Notes: a model not told the origin generated them from the letters alone. Positions 28,304 to 37,144 are shown, counted from the first letter of the stretch. The stretch: 64,000 nt of DNA from Xanthobacter sp. YC-JY1 (GCF_021730305.1 NZ_CP032674.1:4077001-4141000); one strand, 5' to 3'. Translations and numbers: made by a program.

Positions 28304-28344
28304 CCCGCCGTCCTATCGGCGCGGTTTCAAGGGAGGACGCCGCA

Positions 28345-29211
28345 ATGGCGCACAAGCAGAAGAAAAAGCACAAGAAGAACGATCAAAAGAGGGCGATCGC
28401 CGCGGTCGCCTTCGGCCATGAGGCCGCCAGCCCCGCCGCCCCGCTCTCCCGCAAGGAATATGAGGCGGAGCTGAAGCACCTGCATGCCGAGCTGGTGAAG
28501 CTCCAGCTCTGGGTGAAGCACACGGGCGCGAAGATCTGCATCGTCTTCGAGGGCCGCGACGGCGCCGGCAAGGGCGGCGTCATCAAGGCCATCCTGGAGC
28601 GGGTGAGCCCGCGCATCTTCCGCGTGGTAGCCCTGCCGCCGCCCACGGACCGCGAGAAATCGCAGATGTTCATCCAGCGCTACGTGCCGCACCTGCCGGC
28701 GGGCGGCGAGATCACCATCTTCGACCGCTCCTGGTACAACCGGGCGGGCGTCGACCGGGTGATGGGCTTCTGCACCGAGGACCAGTCCAAGAAGTTTCTG
28801 GAAAGCGTGCCCTACGTGGAGCAATCCATCGTCGAATCAGGCGTGCTGCTCCTGAAATACTGGCTTGAGGTATCCGAGGAGGAACAGACCCGGCGGATGG
28901 AGAGCCGCATCGACGATCCGCGCAAGATCTGGAAGCTCTCGCCGATGGACCTGGAATCCTACGCGCGCTGGTACGACTACTCCCGCGCCCGGGACGCCAT
29001 GTTCGAGGCCTCCGACACCATGTGGGCGCCGTGGTTCGTGGCCTTCTCCGACGACAAGAAGCGGGCGCGACTCAACATCATCTCCCACCTCCTCTCCCGC
29101 ATTCCCTACGAGGACGTGCCGCGGGAGAAGGTCAAGCTGCCCAAGCGCCAGAAGGACCCGACCTACGTGGAGGCGGACTATGCCCGCCACCGCGTGCCGG
29201 AGCGGTTCTGA
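28345..29211 (+). CDS. ppk2: polyphosphate kinase 2 (PPK2)
   Basis: A 288-residue PPK2-family kinase that transfers phosphate between inorganic polyphosphate and nucleotides. Walker A is GRDGAGKGG (residues 70-78). Walker B and lid motifs are EITIFDRSWYNRAGVDRVMG and the Arg-rich RMESRIDDPRKIWKLS lid. A Lys-rich N-terminus (residues 1-16) precedes the domain. Length fits a single-domain, class I PPK2. The ATG at 28345 follows a GGGAGG site. Confidence 0.93.
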   Translation: MAHKQKKKHKKNDQKRAIAAVAFGHEAASPAAPLSRKEYEAELKHLHAELVKLQLWVKHTGAKICIVFEGRDGAGKGGVIKAILERVSPRIFRVVALPPPTDREKSQMFIQRYVPHLPAGGEITIFDRSWYNRAGVDRVMGFCTEDQSKKFLESVPYVEQSIVESGVLLLKYWLEVSEEEQTRRMESRIDDPRKIWKLSPMDLESYARWYDYSRARDAMFEASDTMWAPWFVAFSDDKKRARLNIISHLLSRIPYEDVPREKVKLPKRQKDPTYVEADYARHRVPERF

Positions 29212-29233
29212 GCCGCCAGCAGCGGCGAAAGCC

Positions 29234-29257
29234 GCGGCCGCAGGGGCGTGCGGCCGC
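29234..29257. terminator. GC hairpin between convergent ppk2 and DUF982 genes
   Basis: An 8-bp perfect stem GCGGCCGC / GCGGCCGC with an 8-nt loop lies between two converging genes. It has no T-run, so it is at best a weak or factor-dependent terminator. Confidence 0.35.
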
Positions 29258-29268
29258 GCACCATCCGA

Positions 29269-29511
29269 TCACATCATCCGGCGCTGCGCGTCTGGAGACA
29301 GGCGCATGGCGTCGGCGAAGGTCTCGAACGCCACCCAGGCCCGGCGCTGAAGCTCGGGCAGGCGGGCGGCCTCCATCTGGTCCACCAGCATCTCGGCATG
29401 CTCTCCCACGGGATGGGAGCGCACGAAACCGATGGCGTCGTCCAGCGAACGCAGAACGATGCAAGAGCCATCGATGCAGATTTTGAGCGGGTGGCGGGCG
29501 GCATCGAACAT
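29269..29511 (-). CDS. DUF982-like small protein
   Basis: An 80-residue protein resembling DUF982, a family common in rhizobial genomes: it starts MFDAARHPLKICIDGSCIVL, has the SLDDAIGFVRSHP middle and the RRAWVAFETFADAMRLSP end. Function of the family is unknown. Upstream on its own strand, 158 nt away, is a perfect EcfG-type promoter (complement 29669-29693), which predicts induction by general stress. The ATG at 29511 is chosen over upstream frame extension because the family begins there. Confidence 0.75.
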   Translation of the reverse strand: MFDAARHPLKICIDGSCIVLRSLDDAIGFVRSHPVGEHAEMLVDQMEAARLPELQRRAWVAFETFADAMRLSPDAQRRMM

Positions 29512-29668
29512 GGGCGGTCCTCCGTGTCGGCTGTGGGGCTTCAGGGGCTTCGCGTCAGGTTCTGCCGGCCAACGGCGTTTCGCGCCTCCCGCATATTGGG
29601 GAGAGCGGAAAACGCGCGACGCATGACCGGAGCGGGGGCAGGCTCTTCTGAGCCCACACGACCGTCGA

Positions 29669-29693
29669 AACGCGGTTGGGGGACGAAAGTTCC
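29669..29693 (-). promoter_or_regulatory. EcfG-type general stress promoter for the DUF982 gene
   Basis: On the minus strand GGAAC, exactly 17 nt, then GTT matches the alphaproteobacterial EcfG (sigma-EcfG/PhyR) promoter consensus. It faces the DUF982 gene, whose start is 158 nt downstream. Confidence 0.7.
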
Positions 29694-30078
29694 ATCTTCT
29701 TTTAAAAAAATTCTCGCCCGCCATCCTTCATTTTCGGGATGCCGGTGCCGCCCATCCGCGCGAAACAGGACGGGCGCCGATATTGCCACGGCAAACTGAC
29801 GCGCCAGCCGGACGGCATTCCCCCGCATGCCGTCCGGCTGCCCCAATTCTCCCCTGAACTCTCCCTGACAGACCGGAACCGCCACGCTCCAGCCGCGTTA
29901 GGCAAGCGTGGCCACTCGCCCGGTGCTTCCGCCGCAGATGCGATGCGCCGGCCGGGTCGCGCCGACTGTCCCTCCACGACGGTTCAAGGGAGCACCGTGC
30001 CTTTCTGCCCCGCCCCGACCTCGTCCGCCCCGGCCGCCCTGCGCGGCCCAAAGTCCTCCGGAACCGGGAGCCTCGGCC
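29694..30078. other. intergenic region upstream of treS
   Basis: The 567-bp gap from the DUF982 start (29511) to treS carries the two EcfG-type promoters listed separately and an A/T-rich run near 29698-29712. Beyond these I see no gene, RNA or repeat. The treS reading frame stays open upstream to about 29908 but with no family similarity. Confidence 0.5.
29875..29899 (+). promoter_or_regulatory. EcfG-type general stress promoter for treS
   Basis: GGAAC (29875-29879), 17 nt, GTT (29897-29899) matches the EcfG consensus. It lies 180 nt before the treS ATG on the same strand. Trehalose genes are known members of EcfG regulons in Hyphomicrobiales, so the call fits function as well as sequence. 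Confidence 0.7.
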
Positions 30079-33000
30079 ATGCCTGAGCCCGTCACCGCTG
30101 GCGACAACCCCCTGTGGTACAAGGACGCCATCGTCTACCAGCTGCATGTGAAGTCGTTCTTCGACGCCAATGACGACGGCATCGGCGACTTCCGCGGTCT
30201 GATCTCCAAGCTCGACTATATCGCCGACCTCGGCGCTACGGCCGTGTGGCTCCTGCCCTTCTATCCCTCGCCGCGGCGCGACGACGGCTATGACATTGCG
30301 CTCTATGAGGGCGTGTCGCCGGATTACGGCACCATGGACGAGGCGCGGCGCTTCATCGCCGAGGCCCACGCGCGCGGGCTGCGCGTCATCACCGAGCTGG
30401 TGATCAACCACACGTCCGACCAGCACCCCTGGTTCCAGGCGGCGCGGCACGCCCCGAGGGGCAGCCCCGAGCGCAACCTCTATGTCTGGGCCGACGACGA
30501 CAAGGGCTATCCGGGCGTGCCCATCGTCTTCTGCGACGTGGAGAAATCCAACTGGAGCTGGGATGAGGTGGCCGGCCAGTTCTACTGGCACCGCTTCTAC
30601 GCCCACCAGCCGGACCTCAACTTCGACAATCCGGAGGTGCTGGAGCGCGTCCTTTCCGTCATGCGCTTCTGGCTGGACATGGGCGTGGACGGCCTGCGGC
30701 TCGACGCCGTGCCCTATCTCGTGGAGCGCGAGGGCACCGACTGCGCCAACCTGCCCGAGACCCACGCCATCCTGAAGAAGATCCGCGCCCACCTCGACGC
30801 GCACTACAAGGGCCGGATGCTGCTCGCCGAGGCCAATCTCTGGCCGGAGGACACCCAGCAATATTTCGGCCCAAACGCCGATGAATGCCACATGGCGTTC
30901 CACTTCCCGCTGATGCCGCGCATGTACATGGCCATCGCCAAGGAGGACCGCTTCCCGGTCACCGACATCCTGCGCCAGACGCCGGAAATTCCGCCGACCT
31001 GCCAGTGGGCCATCTTCCTGCGCAACCACGACGAGCTGACGCTGGAGACCGTCACCGACTCCGAGCGGGACTATCTGTGGAGCATCTACGCTTCCGACCG
31101 GCGCGCCCGCATCAATCTCGGCATCCGCCGCCGCCTCGCGCCTTTGCTGGAGCGGGACCGGCGACGCATCGAGCTGATGAACTCATTGCTGCTCACCTTG
31201 CCCGGAACGCCGGTGATCTATTACGGCGACGAGATCGGCATGGGTGACAACATCCATCTCGGCGACCGCGACGGCGTGCGTACGCCCATGCAGTGGTCGC
31301 CCGACCGCAACGGCGGCTTCTCCAAGGCTGACCCGGAAAAGCTGGTGCTGCCGGTGATCCAGGATCCGCTCTACGGTTTCCCGGCGGTGAATGTGGAAGC
31401 GCAGATGCGCGACGCCCATTCCATGCTGAACTGGACGCGCCGCTTCCTCGCCGTGCGCAAGGAGCAGCCGGCATTCGGGCGCGGCACATTCCGCCTGGTC
31501 TTCCCGCGCAACCGGCGCATCCTCGCCTATCTGCGCGAATTTGAAGGCGAGGCGGTGCTGTGCGTCGCCAACCTCGCCCACACCCTGCAGGGGGTGGAGC
31601 TGGACCTTGCCGAGTTCGAGCGGCGGGTGCCGGTGGACTTGGTGAGCGGCACCAGTCTGCCGGCGCTGGACCGCGCCCCCCTCGTGCTCACCCTGCCGCC
31701 CTACGGCTTCTATGCCTTCCGCCTCTCCACCACGGCGGCCGAGCCCGCCTGGCGCGATCCGGCGCCGGAGATGCTGCCGGAATTCGCCACCCTCGTGGTC
31801 CGCGACGGGCTGATGGGCGCCCTCTCCGACGCCCACCGCACGGTGATCGAGACCGAGGCGCTGCCGCAATATCTGGCGCGGCGGCGCTGGTTTCCCGGCA
31901 CGGCCAAGGATATCGGCGCAGTGCGCATCGGCTGGGTCATGCGCCTGCCCGGCACCGAGCGGGAGGTGGCCATGGCGGAGATCGAGGCCGATCTCGCCGG
32001 GCGCACCGAGCGCTTCCTCATGTCCTTCTGCGTGGCGTGGGAGGACCAGCATCCGCCCGCCATCGCAGAGCAACTGGCCCTCACCCGCGTGCGGCAGGGC
32101 CGGCGCGTCGGCTTCCTCACCGATGCCATGGTGCTGGACGGGCTTCCGGCCGGCGTGCTGCGCGCGCTGCGGCAAGCCGAGCCCGTGCCCCTGCCGAATG
32201 GCGGCGCGCTGGTGTTCTCGCCCACCGACCGGCTCGCCGGGATGGACGTGGAGCGCGGCGCGCTGTGCGAACTCGCCGACGCGGACGAGCCGGCGGCGAG
32301 CCTCGTCGTCACCGACAAGGTGGCGGTGAAGCTGTTCCGGCATATGGAATTCGGCCGCACCGGCGAGATGGAGATGGCGCGCCACCTCACCGCCCTCGAC
32401 TTCCCCCACACACCGCCGCTGATCGGCGCCATCACCCGCACCCGGCCGGAAGGCGGATCGGCTCAGGTGGCGCTCGCCTATGGCTTCGTGCGCAACCAGG
32501 GCAATGCCGCCGGCTGGACCATGGCGCAGGTGCAGCGTGCGCTGGATGCCGCAGCCGTGCCGGAAGACGGCCACCGGCATTTCGAGGAAGAGGTGGCCGG
32601 CGTGCTCCGGCTGCTCCGGGGCAGCGCCCGGCGTCTTGCGGAATTCCATTCCGTGCTGTCGGCCCCCTCCCCCGATCCGGCCTTCGCGCCGGGCGTTGCC
32701 ACCGCCGAGGAGATCGACGGCTGGCTTCGCGAGGCTATGGACGCCGTGCGGGCGGCGCCGGATGCGCTTGTCGGCGTCGATGGGGATTGGCTCGGGGCAC
32801 AAATGCGGGAGCGCATCGCCGGCCTGCTCGCCGGCACGGACGTGCCGGTGATCCGCACCCACGGCCGTTTCGACCTCGACCATCTGCTGGTGTCCGGCAG
32901 CGATGCGGTCATCACCGGCGCTCAGGGCGAGCGGGCGAACGGCTGGCGCGATGTCGCCGAGTTGCTCGCCTCCTTGGAGCACACCCTGGCGCGCATCACA

Positions 33001-33282
33001 GCCGGCGAGGCTGGCGTCGCCCGCGACGCGTCTGAACTGCGGGCGGAACTGCTCTCCGCCTTCCGCTCCCGCGCCGAGCGCGCGGTGCTCGCCGCCTATG
33101 CGGAGGGGGCGCCGGACGGCGGCCGAGGCCGGCCGTTGCTCGATCTTTTCCTCATGGGAGCCCTCGCGCGCCGTCTGCAGAGGGGAACGGACCTGCGCCC
33201 AGGCGAGCGCCGGGAAATCGCTGCCGGCCTTGAGCGCGTCGCCGCGCGGCTCGCGCGGCAGGAGGCGCCGCTTGATGCGTGA
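30079..33282 (+). CDS. treS: trehalose synthase (maltose alpha-D-glucosyltransferase) fused to a degenerate maltokinase domain
   Basis: A 1067-residue fusion. The N-terminal GH13 TreS domain interconverts maltose and trehalose: nucleophile D209 (GLRLDAV), acid/base E251 (LLAEANL) and D318 (RNHDELT) are all present. A maltokinase-type cap begins near residue 593 (LPQYLARRRWFP), followed by the kinase-like region. In active maltokinases the catalytic loop reads HGDxHLxQ and the metal site DFEGEP. Here these are HGRFDLDH (residues 928-935) and TGAQGE (946-951), with the following loop shortened. TreS should be active; kinase activity is doubtful. An EcfG promoter lies 180 nt upstream. Confidence 0.93.
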   Translation: MPEPVTAGDNPLWYKDAIVYQLHVKSFFDANDDGIGDFRGLISKLDYIADLGATAVWLLPFYPSPRRDDGYDIALYEGVSPDYGTMDEARRFIAEAHARGLRVITELVINHTSDQHPWFQAARHAPRGSPERNLYVWADDDKGYPGVPIVFCDVEKSNWSWDEVAGQFYWHRFYAHQPDLNFDNPEVLERVLSVMRFWLDMGVDGLRLDAVPYLVEREGTDCANLPETHAILKKIRAHLDAHYKGRMLLAEANLWPEDTQQYFGPNADECHMAFHFPLMPRMYMAIAKEDRFPVTDILRQTPEIPPTCQWAIFLRNHDELTLETVTDSERDYLWSIYASDRRARINLGIRRRLAPLLERDRRRIELMNSLLLTLPGTPVIYYGDEIGMGDNIHLGDRDGVRTPMQWSPDRNGGFSKADPEKLVLPVIQDPLYGFPAVNVEAQMRDAHSMLNWTRRFLAVRKEQPAFGRGTFRLVFPRNRRILAYLREFEGEAVLCVANLAHTLQGVELDLAEFERRVPVDLVSGTSLPALDRAPLVLTLPPYGFYAFRLSTTAAEPAWRDPAPEMLPEFATLVVRDGLMGALSDAHRTVIETEALPQYLARRRWFPGTAKDIGAVRIGWVMRLPGTEREVAMAEIEADLAGRTERFLMSFCVAWEDQHPPAIAEQLALTRVRQGRRVGFLTDAMVLDGLPAGVLRALRQAEPVPLPNGGALVFSPTDRLAGMDVERGALCELADADEPAASLVVTDKVAVKLFRHMEFGRTGEMEMARHLTALDFPHTPPLIGAITRTRPEGGSAQVALAYGFVRNQGNAAGWTMAQVQRALDAAAVPEDGHRHFEEEVAGVLRLLRGSARRLAEFHSVLSAPSPDPAFAPGVATAEEIDGWLREAMDAVRAAPDALVGVDGDWLGAQMRERIAGLLAGTDVPVIRTHGRFDLDHLLVSGSDAVITGAQGERANGWRDVAELLASLEHTLARITAGEAGVARDASELRAELLSAFRSRAERAVLAAYAEGAPDGGRGRPLLDLFLMGALARRLQRGTDLRPGERREIAAGLERVAARLARQEAPLDA

Positions 33283-33296
33283 GCAGATGCCGATGG

Positions 33297-33321
33297 GGAA
33301 CGGGCGGCTCTGCCGTTCGTT
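33297..33321 (+). promoter_or_regulatory. EcfG-type general stress promoter for the triple-repeat protein
   Basis: GGAAC (33297-33301), 17 nt, GTT (33319-33321) lies just after the treS stop and 25 nt before the next ATG. This is a third perfect match within 4 kb and would give the repeat-protein gene its own stress promoter with a short leader. Confidence 0.7.
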
Positions 33322-33345
33322 GATGGTGCAGAGGAGATCCATGCC

Positions 33346-33735
33346 ATGAACCCCACTGACTCCACCGCAGCCCCCCGCACCGCCACGCTCGACCAGCGCC
33401 TGGACGAGGCGCTGGAGGAGTCCTTCCCCGCCAGCGATCCCCCGTCCGTCACCCGAGCCCCGAAGGCGGACGGCGAGCCGCGGGATGCGGCCGCGCGCGA
33501 AAAGGAGCGCGTCTCCGACGAGCTGGACGAGGCACTGGAGGATTCCTTTCCTGCCAGCGACCCGCCCTCCCTGACCCGCGCGTCCAAGCCCGAGAGCGAT
33601 CCGGCGGCGGTGGCGGACGCCCCGGACGAGAGCGCGCGGCAAAAGAGCCACATCTCCGAGCGGCTCGACGCGGCGCTGGAGGAGACCTTCCCTGCCAGCG
33701 ACACGCCGACTCTTTTGCAACCGGGCAAGAAGTAG
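33346..33735 (+). CDS. acidic small protein with three FPASDPP-type repeats
   Basis: A 129-residue, strongly acidic, Pro/Ser/Asp-rich protein with three copies of one motif: LDEALEESFPASDPPS (about residues 19-34), LDEALEDSFPASDPPS (about 62-77) and LDAALEETFPASDTPT (about 108-123). Spacers are charged and probably disordered. Single copies of this SFPASDPP motif occur at the ends of many small proteobacterial proteins of unknown role. A GAGGAG site at 33331-33336 fixes the ATG at 33346. The gene has its own EcfG-type promoter and is convergent with the pirin gene. Confidence 0.88.
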   Translation: MNPTDSTAAPRTATLDQRLDEALEESFPASDPPSVTRAPKADGEPRDAAAREKERVSDELDEALEDSFPASDPPSLTRASKPESDPAAVADAPDESARQKSHISERLDAALEETFPASDTPTLLQPGKK

Positions 33736-33752
33736 GCGTGTAGCCCGGCCGG

Positions 33753-34709
33753 TCAGCCCCGGGGGCTCTGGGGACGGGGGCGGCCGGCCCCGTCCTCGGG
33801 GGCGGGAATGAATTCGTCGTGGTCCATGGGGATCAGGTCGAACCGCCCCTCCCGCCATGCCGCCTTGGCGGCCTCGAGCCGATCAAGGCTCGACGACACG
33901 AAATTCCACCAGATGTAGCGCGGCCCCTCCAGCGGCTCGCCACCCACCAGCATCAGCCGCGCCGGGGTCCGCGCCCGGACGGAGGTGGCGACGCCGCGCC
34001 GGATCACCAGCATCTGGCCGGGTGGAAAGGCGGTGCCGTCCACCTCCACCTCGCCCTCCAGCGTGAACAGCGCACGGTCCTCGTGGGTGGGATCAACTGG
34101 CACATGCGCGCCCGCAGCCAGCTGGATTTCCACATAGGTCGCCGGCGAGGCGAGCGCGACGGGCGACGTCGCCCCGAAGGCGCTGCCCAGAATCACCCGC
34201 GCCCGCACCCCGCCATCCGCCACCACCGGCAGCGCCTCGCTGTCCGCATGGAGGAAGTCCGGGCTGCTCTCCTCCAGCGCCTTCGGTAGCGCGATCCAGC
34301 TCTGGATGCCGAACAGCGGCCCACCGCGCGCCTTCACGGAGGCGTCGTGCCGCTCGGAATGGACGATACCGCGCCCGGCGGTCATCAAATTCACCGCGCC
34401 CGGCTCGATCACCCGCTCGGAGCCGAGGCTGTCGCGGTGGATCATGCTACCTTCGAACAGATAGGTCACGGTGGCGAGGCCGATGTGCGGGTGCGGGCGA
34501 ACGTCCTGCGCCTGCGCTGCCGTGAATCGCACCGGCCCCATCCGGTCAAAGAAGATGAAGGGGCCGATCATCTGGCCCTGGACGGACGGCAGCACGCGGG
34601 CCACCTCCATGCCGCCGATGTCGTGGGCGCGGGGGACGATGACGGTCTCGACGGCTGCGCAACTCGCGGCATCGCCGGGGACGGGATCGGGGGTCGGGGA
34701 GAAGCTCAT
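33753..34709 (-). CDS. pirin family protein
   Basis: A 318-residue bicupin. The N-terminal cupin holds the pirin metal site: the HPHIGLATVTYLFEG segment with paired His, a later GIVHSERH His and Glu. The C-terminal cupin (VEIQLAAGAHVPVDPTHEDR) lacks clear ligands, as usual. Some bacterial pirins are quercetin dioxygenases, others regulators; no choice is possible from sequence. It stands alone between the stress protein gene and the pilin gene. Confidence 0.9.
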   Translation of the reverse strand: MSFSPTPDPVPGDAASCAAVETVIVPRAHDIGGMEVARVLPSVQGQMIGPFIFFDRMGPVRFTAAQAQDVRPHPHIGLATVTYLFEGSMIHRDSLGSERVIEPGAVNLMTAGRGIVHSERHDASVKARGGPLFGIQSWIALPKALEESSPDFLHADSEALPVVADGGVRARVILGSAFGATSPVALASPATYVEIQLAAGAHVPVDPTHEDRALFTLEGEVEVDGTAFPPGQMLVIRRGVATSVRARTPARLMLVGGEPLEGPRYIWWNFVSSSLDRLEAAKAAWREGRFDLIPMDHDEFIPAPEDGAGRPRPQSPRG

Positions 34710-34960
34710 CGCGGGAGCTTGCCGGCCTCCGGCGCCGCCGTCAAAGGGCGATCCGGCACCCCCGCGTCAAAGGCGCGCGAGCGGAACCGTTAACCTTTCA
34801 AGCAGCCAGCACCCGCCGCGGACGTCCCCGGCCGCCGTTTTTTACTTCCCCGCAAGGGGCCCGCCCTAGCGTCGGCTCTGCCACGGCATCCCCGCCGCGG
34901 CATCCAAGTTGCGGCCCGCCGTTGCGGCGGTCTCTCGCCGCCTTTGACCGGATCTGAGCC

Positions 34961-35125
34961 ATGAAGCTTCTGTTCTCGCGCTTCATCAAGGAAGAGGACG
35001 GCTCCACCGCCCTCGAATACGGCCTCATCGCCGCCGGCCTCTCCATCGCCATCGTCACGGTGCTGGTGCAGATCGCCTCCACCTTCGCCCGGCTTCAGGC
35101 CTCCTCGGCCGCCGCCGGGAACTGA
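34961..35125 (+). CDS. Flp-type type IVb pilin
   Basis: A 54-residue prepilin. The basic leader MKLLFSRFIKEEDG ends in the Gly processed by prepilin peptidase; the mature N-terminus STALEYGLIA carries the Glu at +5 and Tyr at +6 typical of Flp pilins, followed by one hydrophobic helix. The gene ends 7 bp before a prepilin peptidase gene, forming a minimal pair. No cpaB-cpaF/tad genes are in the window, so assembly machinery must be elsewhere. Confidence 0.92.
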   Translation: MKLLFSRFIKEEDGSTALEYGLIAAGLSIAIVTVLVQIASTFARLQASSAAAGN

Positions 35126-35132
35126 CCGCGCG

Positions 35133-35624
35133 ATGGGGATGGGCCACATCAGGATCGCCGAGCTTCTGCTGCTCGGCCTCTATCCGGCACTGCTGTGCGC
35201 GTCGATCGGCGCGGACCTCGCCCGTCGGATCATCCCCAATGTCGTGGTCGTCTGCCTGATCGTCGCCTTCGCGGCGGTCACCCAACTCATGCCGGTCCCC
35301 GATCTGCCCTTCCGTCTCGCCGCCGCCGGCGCCGTCACGGCGCTCGGCTTCTCCCTGTTCGCGGAGGACATCATCGGCGCGGGCGACGCCAAGCTGGCCG
35401 GCGCCATCGTGCTGTGGGTGGACCCGCTGCACCTGCCCCTGTTCGTGCTCGCCACCGGAACCATCGGCGCCCTGCTCGGCATCGCCGCCGCCGCGCGCCA
35501 TCGCCTCGCGGGCCCGGCCGGCGCAGAACTGCCCGACCGGCACCGCACCAGCCTGCCCTATGGCGTGGCGCTGGCGGGCGCCGGCCTCCTCATCCATCCC
35601 CTGTCCAGCCTGCTGCATCCCTGA
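35133..35624 (+). CDS. cpaA: prepilin peptidase CpaA (A24 family)
   Basis: A 163-residue membrane aspartic protease that removes the leader of Flp pilins. It has several hydrophobic helices and the two catalytic Asp: one after the first helix (IGADLARRIIPN) and one in the GAGDAKLAGA motif. Lengths near 160-170 are normal for CpaA. It directly follows the pilin gene. Confidence 0.92.
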   Translation: MGMGHIRIAELLLLGLYPALLCASIGADLARRIIPNVVVVCLIVAFAAVTQLMPVPDLPFRLAAAGAVTALGFSLFAEDIIGAGDAKLAGAIVLWVDPLHLPLFVLATGTIGALLGIAAAARHRLAGPAGAELPDRHRTSLPYGVALAGAGLLIHPLSSLLHP

Positions 35625-35760
35625 CCGGCTCCGCCTTGGGCGGCGGCGCGGCGGGGTATCTTGCGGGCGATCGCGGCGCGGACCACCATGCGCCGTCTGC
35701 GCGGCGCCGGATGGCGGAACCATTGTCTGTCCCCCCGGCGCGGCGCGAGGAGTTCCGTTG

Positions 35761-37128
35761 ATGATCGATTGCTTTGCCCCGTCGTCCGCCGTCAGCCTGC
35801 CCGTCTGGTGCGTCACCAAGGACACGTTCGCCGCCGCGCCCATTCCCGAGGCCGCGCGCCGCTTCGCCGAGGCGGCAGGCTTCTCCGGCGCCGCCGGCAA
35901 GCTGCTGCTGCTCCCGAACGCCGATGGCGGGCTGGCCGGCGCCCTGTTCGGCATCGCCCCCGCGCCCAAGGCGGATGCCTTCGCCACAGGCGCCCTGCCC
36001 GGCCTGCTCCCCGAGGGCATCTGGCGGCTGGAGGGCGAGGTGCCGAGCCCCCGCCTCGCCGCCCTTGCCTTCGCGCTGGGCACCTACCGCTTCTCGGCCT
36101 ACCGCAGCGCCAAGACCCCCAAGGTGCAGCTCGTCGTGCCGGAAGGGGTAGACGCCGCCCAGCTCCGCCGAACGGTGGAGGCGGTGTCGCTCACCCGCGA
36201 TCTCGTCAACACCCCGGCCAACGATCTCGGCCCGGCGGAGCTGGAGGATGCGGCCCGCAGCCTTGCTGCCCGCCATGGCGCGCGCTTCCGCTCCATCGTC
36301 GGCGATGCGCTGCTGACGCAGAACTTCCCATTGATCCATGTGGTGGGCCTAGCCGCCGCCCGCGCCCCGCGCCTCATCGAGATCCGCGCCGGCGATCCCG
36401 GCCACCCGAAGGTGACGCTGGTGGGCAAGGGCGTGTGCTTCGACACCGGCGGCCTCGATCTGAAGCCCTCCTCGGCCATGCTGCTGATGAAGAAGGACAT
36501 GGGCGGCGCCGCCAATGCCCTGGGCCTCGCCCACATGCTGTTGTCGCGCGGCGCGAAGGTGAACCTGCGCGTGCTGATCCCAGCGGTGGAGAATTCCGTC
36601 TCCGGCGCCGCCTTCCGCCCCGGCGACGTGCTGCGCAGCCGCAAGGGCATTTCGGTGGAGATCGGCAATACCGACGCCGAGGGGCGGCTGGTGCTGGCCG
36701 ATGCCCTCGCCCTCGCGGATGAGGAGGCGCCGGACATCGTGGTCGATTTCGCCACCCTCACCGGCGCCGCCCGCGTCGCCCTCGGCCCGCAGCTGCCGGC
36801 CGCCTTCACCGACGACGAGGATTTCGCCGCCGACCTCTCCCGCCACGCCATGGTGGAGGCCGACCCGCTGTGGCGCCTGCCCCTGTGGGCGCCCTATGCG
36901 GGCATGCTCGATTCGAAGGTGGCCGACATCAACAATGTCTCCTCCGGCGGCTTTGCCGGCGCCATCACCGCAGCTTTGTTCCTCGCCAAGTTCGTCGAGC
37001 AGGCCCGCTCCCATCTCCACCTCGACCTGTTCGCCTGGAACCCCAGCAGCCGGCCGGGCCGGCCCGAGGGCGGCGAGGCGCAGACCATCCGGGCGCTGGA
37101 CGCGCTCATCGCCGAGCGGTTCGGCTGA
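35761..37128 (+). CDS. leucyl aminopeptidase family protein (M17)
   Basis: A 455-residue M17 metallopeptidase. The catalytic C-terminal domain is intact: VGKGVCFDTGGLDLKPS, KKDMGGAANALG and NTDAEGRLVLADALA supply the Lys, Asp, Glu and Arg of the two-metal site. The N-terminal domain is divergent. It removes N-terminal residues from peptides, typically Leu. The ATG at 35761 directly follows a GAGGAG site. It is 16 bp upstream of an NlpC/P60 gene, a pair commonly seen together in Hyphomicrobiales and suited to cell-wall peptide turnover. Confidence 0.93.
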   Translation: MIDCFAPSSAVSLPVWCVTKDTFAAAPIPEAARRFAEAAGFSGAAGKLLLLPNADGGLAGALFGIAPAPKADAFATGALPGLLPEGIWRLEGEVPSPRLAALAFALGTYRFSAYRSAKTPKVQLVVPEGVDAAQLRRTVEAVSLTRDLVNTPANDLGPAELEDAARSLAARHGARFRSIVGDALLTQNFPLIHVVGLAAARAPRLIEIRAGDPGHPKVTLVGKGVCFDTGGLDLKPSSAMLLMKKDMGGAANALGLAHMLLSRGAKVNLRVLIPAVENSVSGAAFRPGDVLRSRKGISVEIGNTDAEGRLVLADALALADEEAPDIVVDFATLTGAARVALGPQLPAAFTDDEDFAADLSRHAMVEADPLWRLPLWAPYAGMLDSKVADINNVSSGGFAGAITAALFLAKFVEQARSHLHLDLFAWNPSSRPGRPEGGEAQTIRALDALIAERFG

Positions 37129-37144
37129 GGAGAGGGGCTGAGAC

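Noticed and set aside
31183..33858. Very long open frame (about 890 codons) antisense to treS
   Set aside because: Its product is His/Arg/Gly/Ala-rich without domains and mirrors the high-GC codon pattern of treS; it is a shadow frame.
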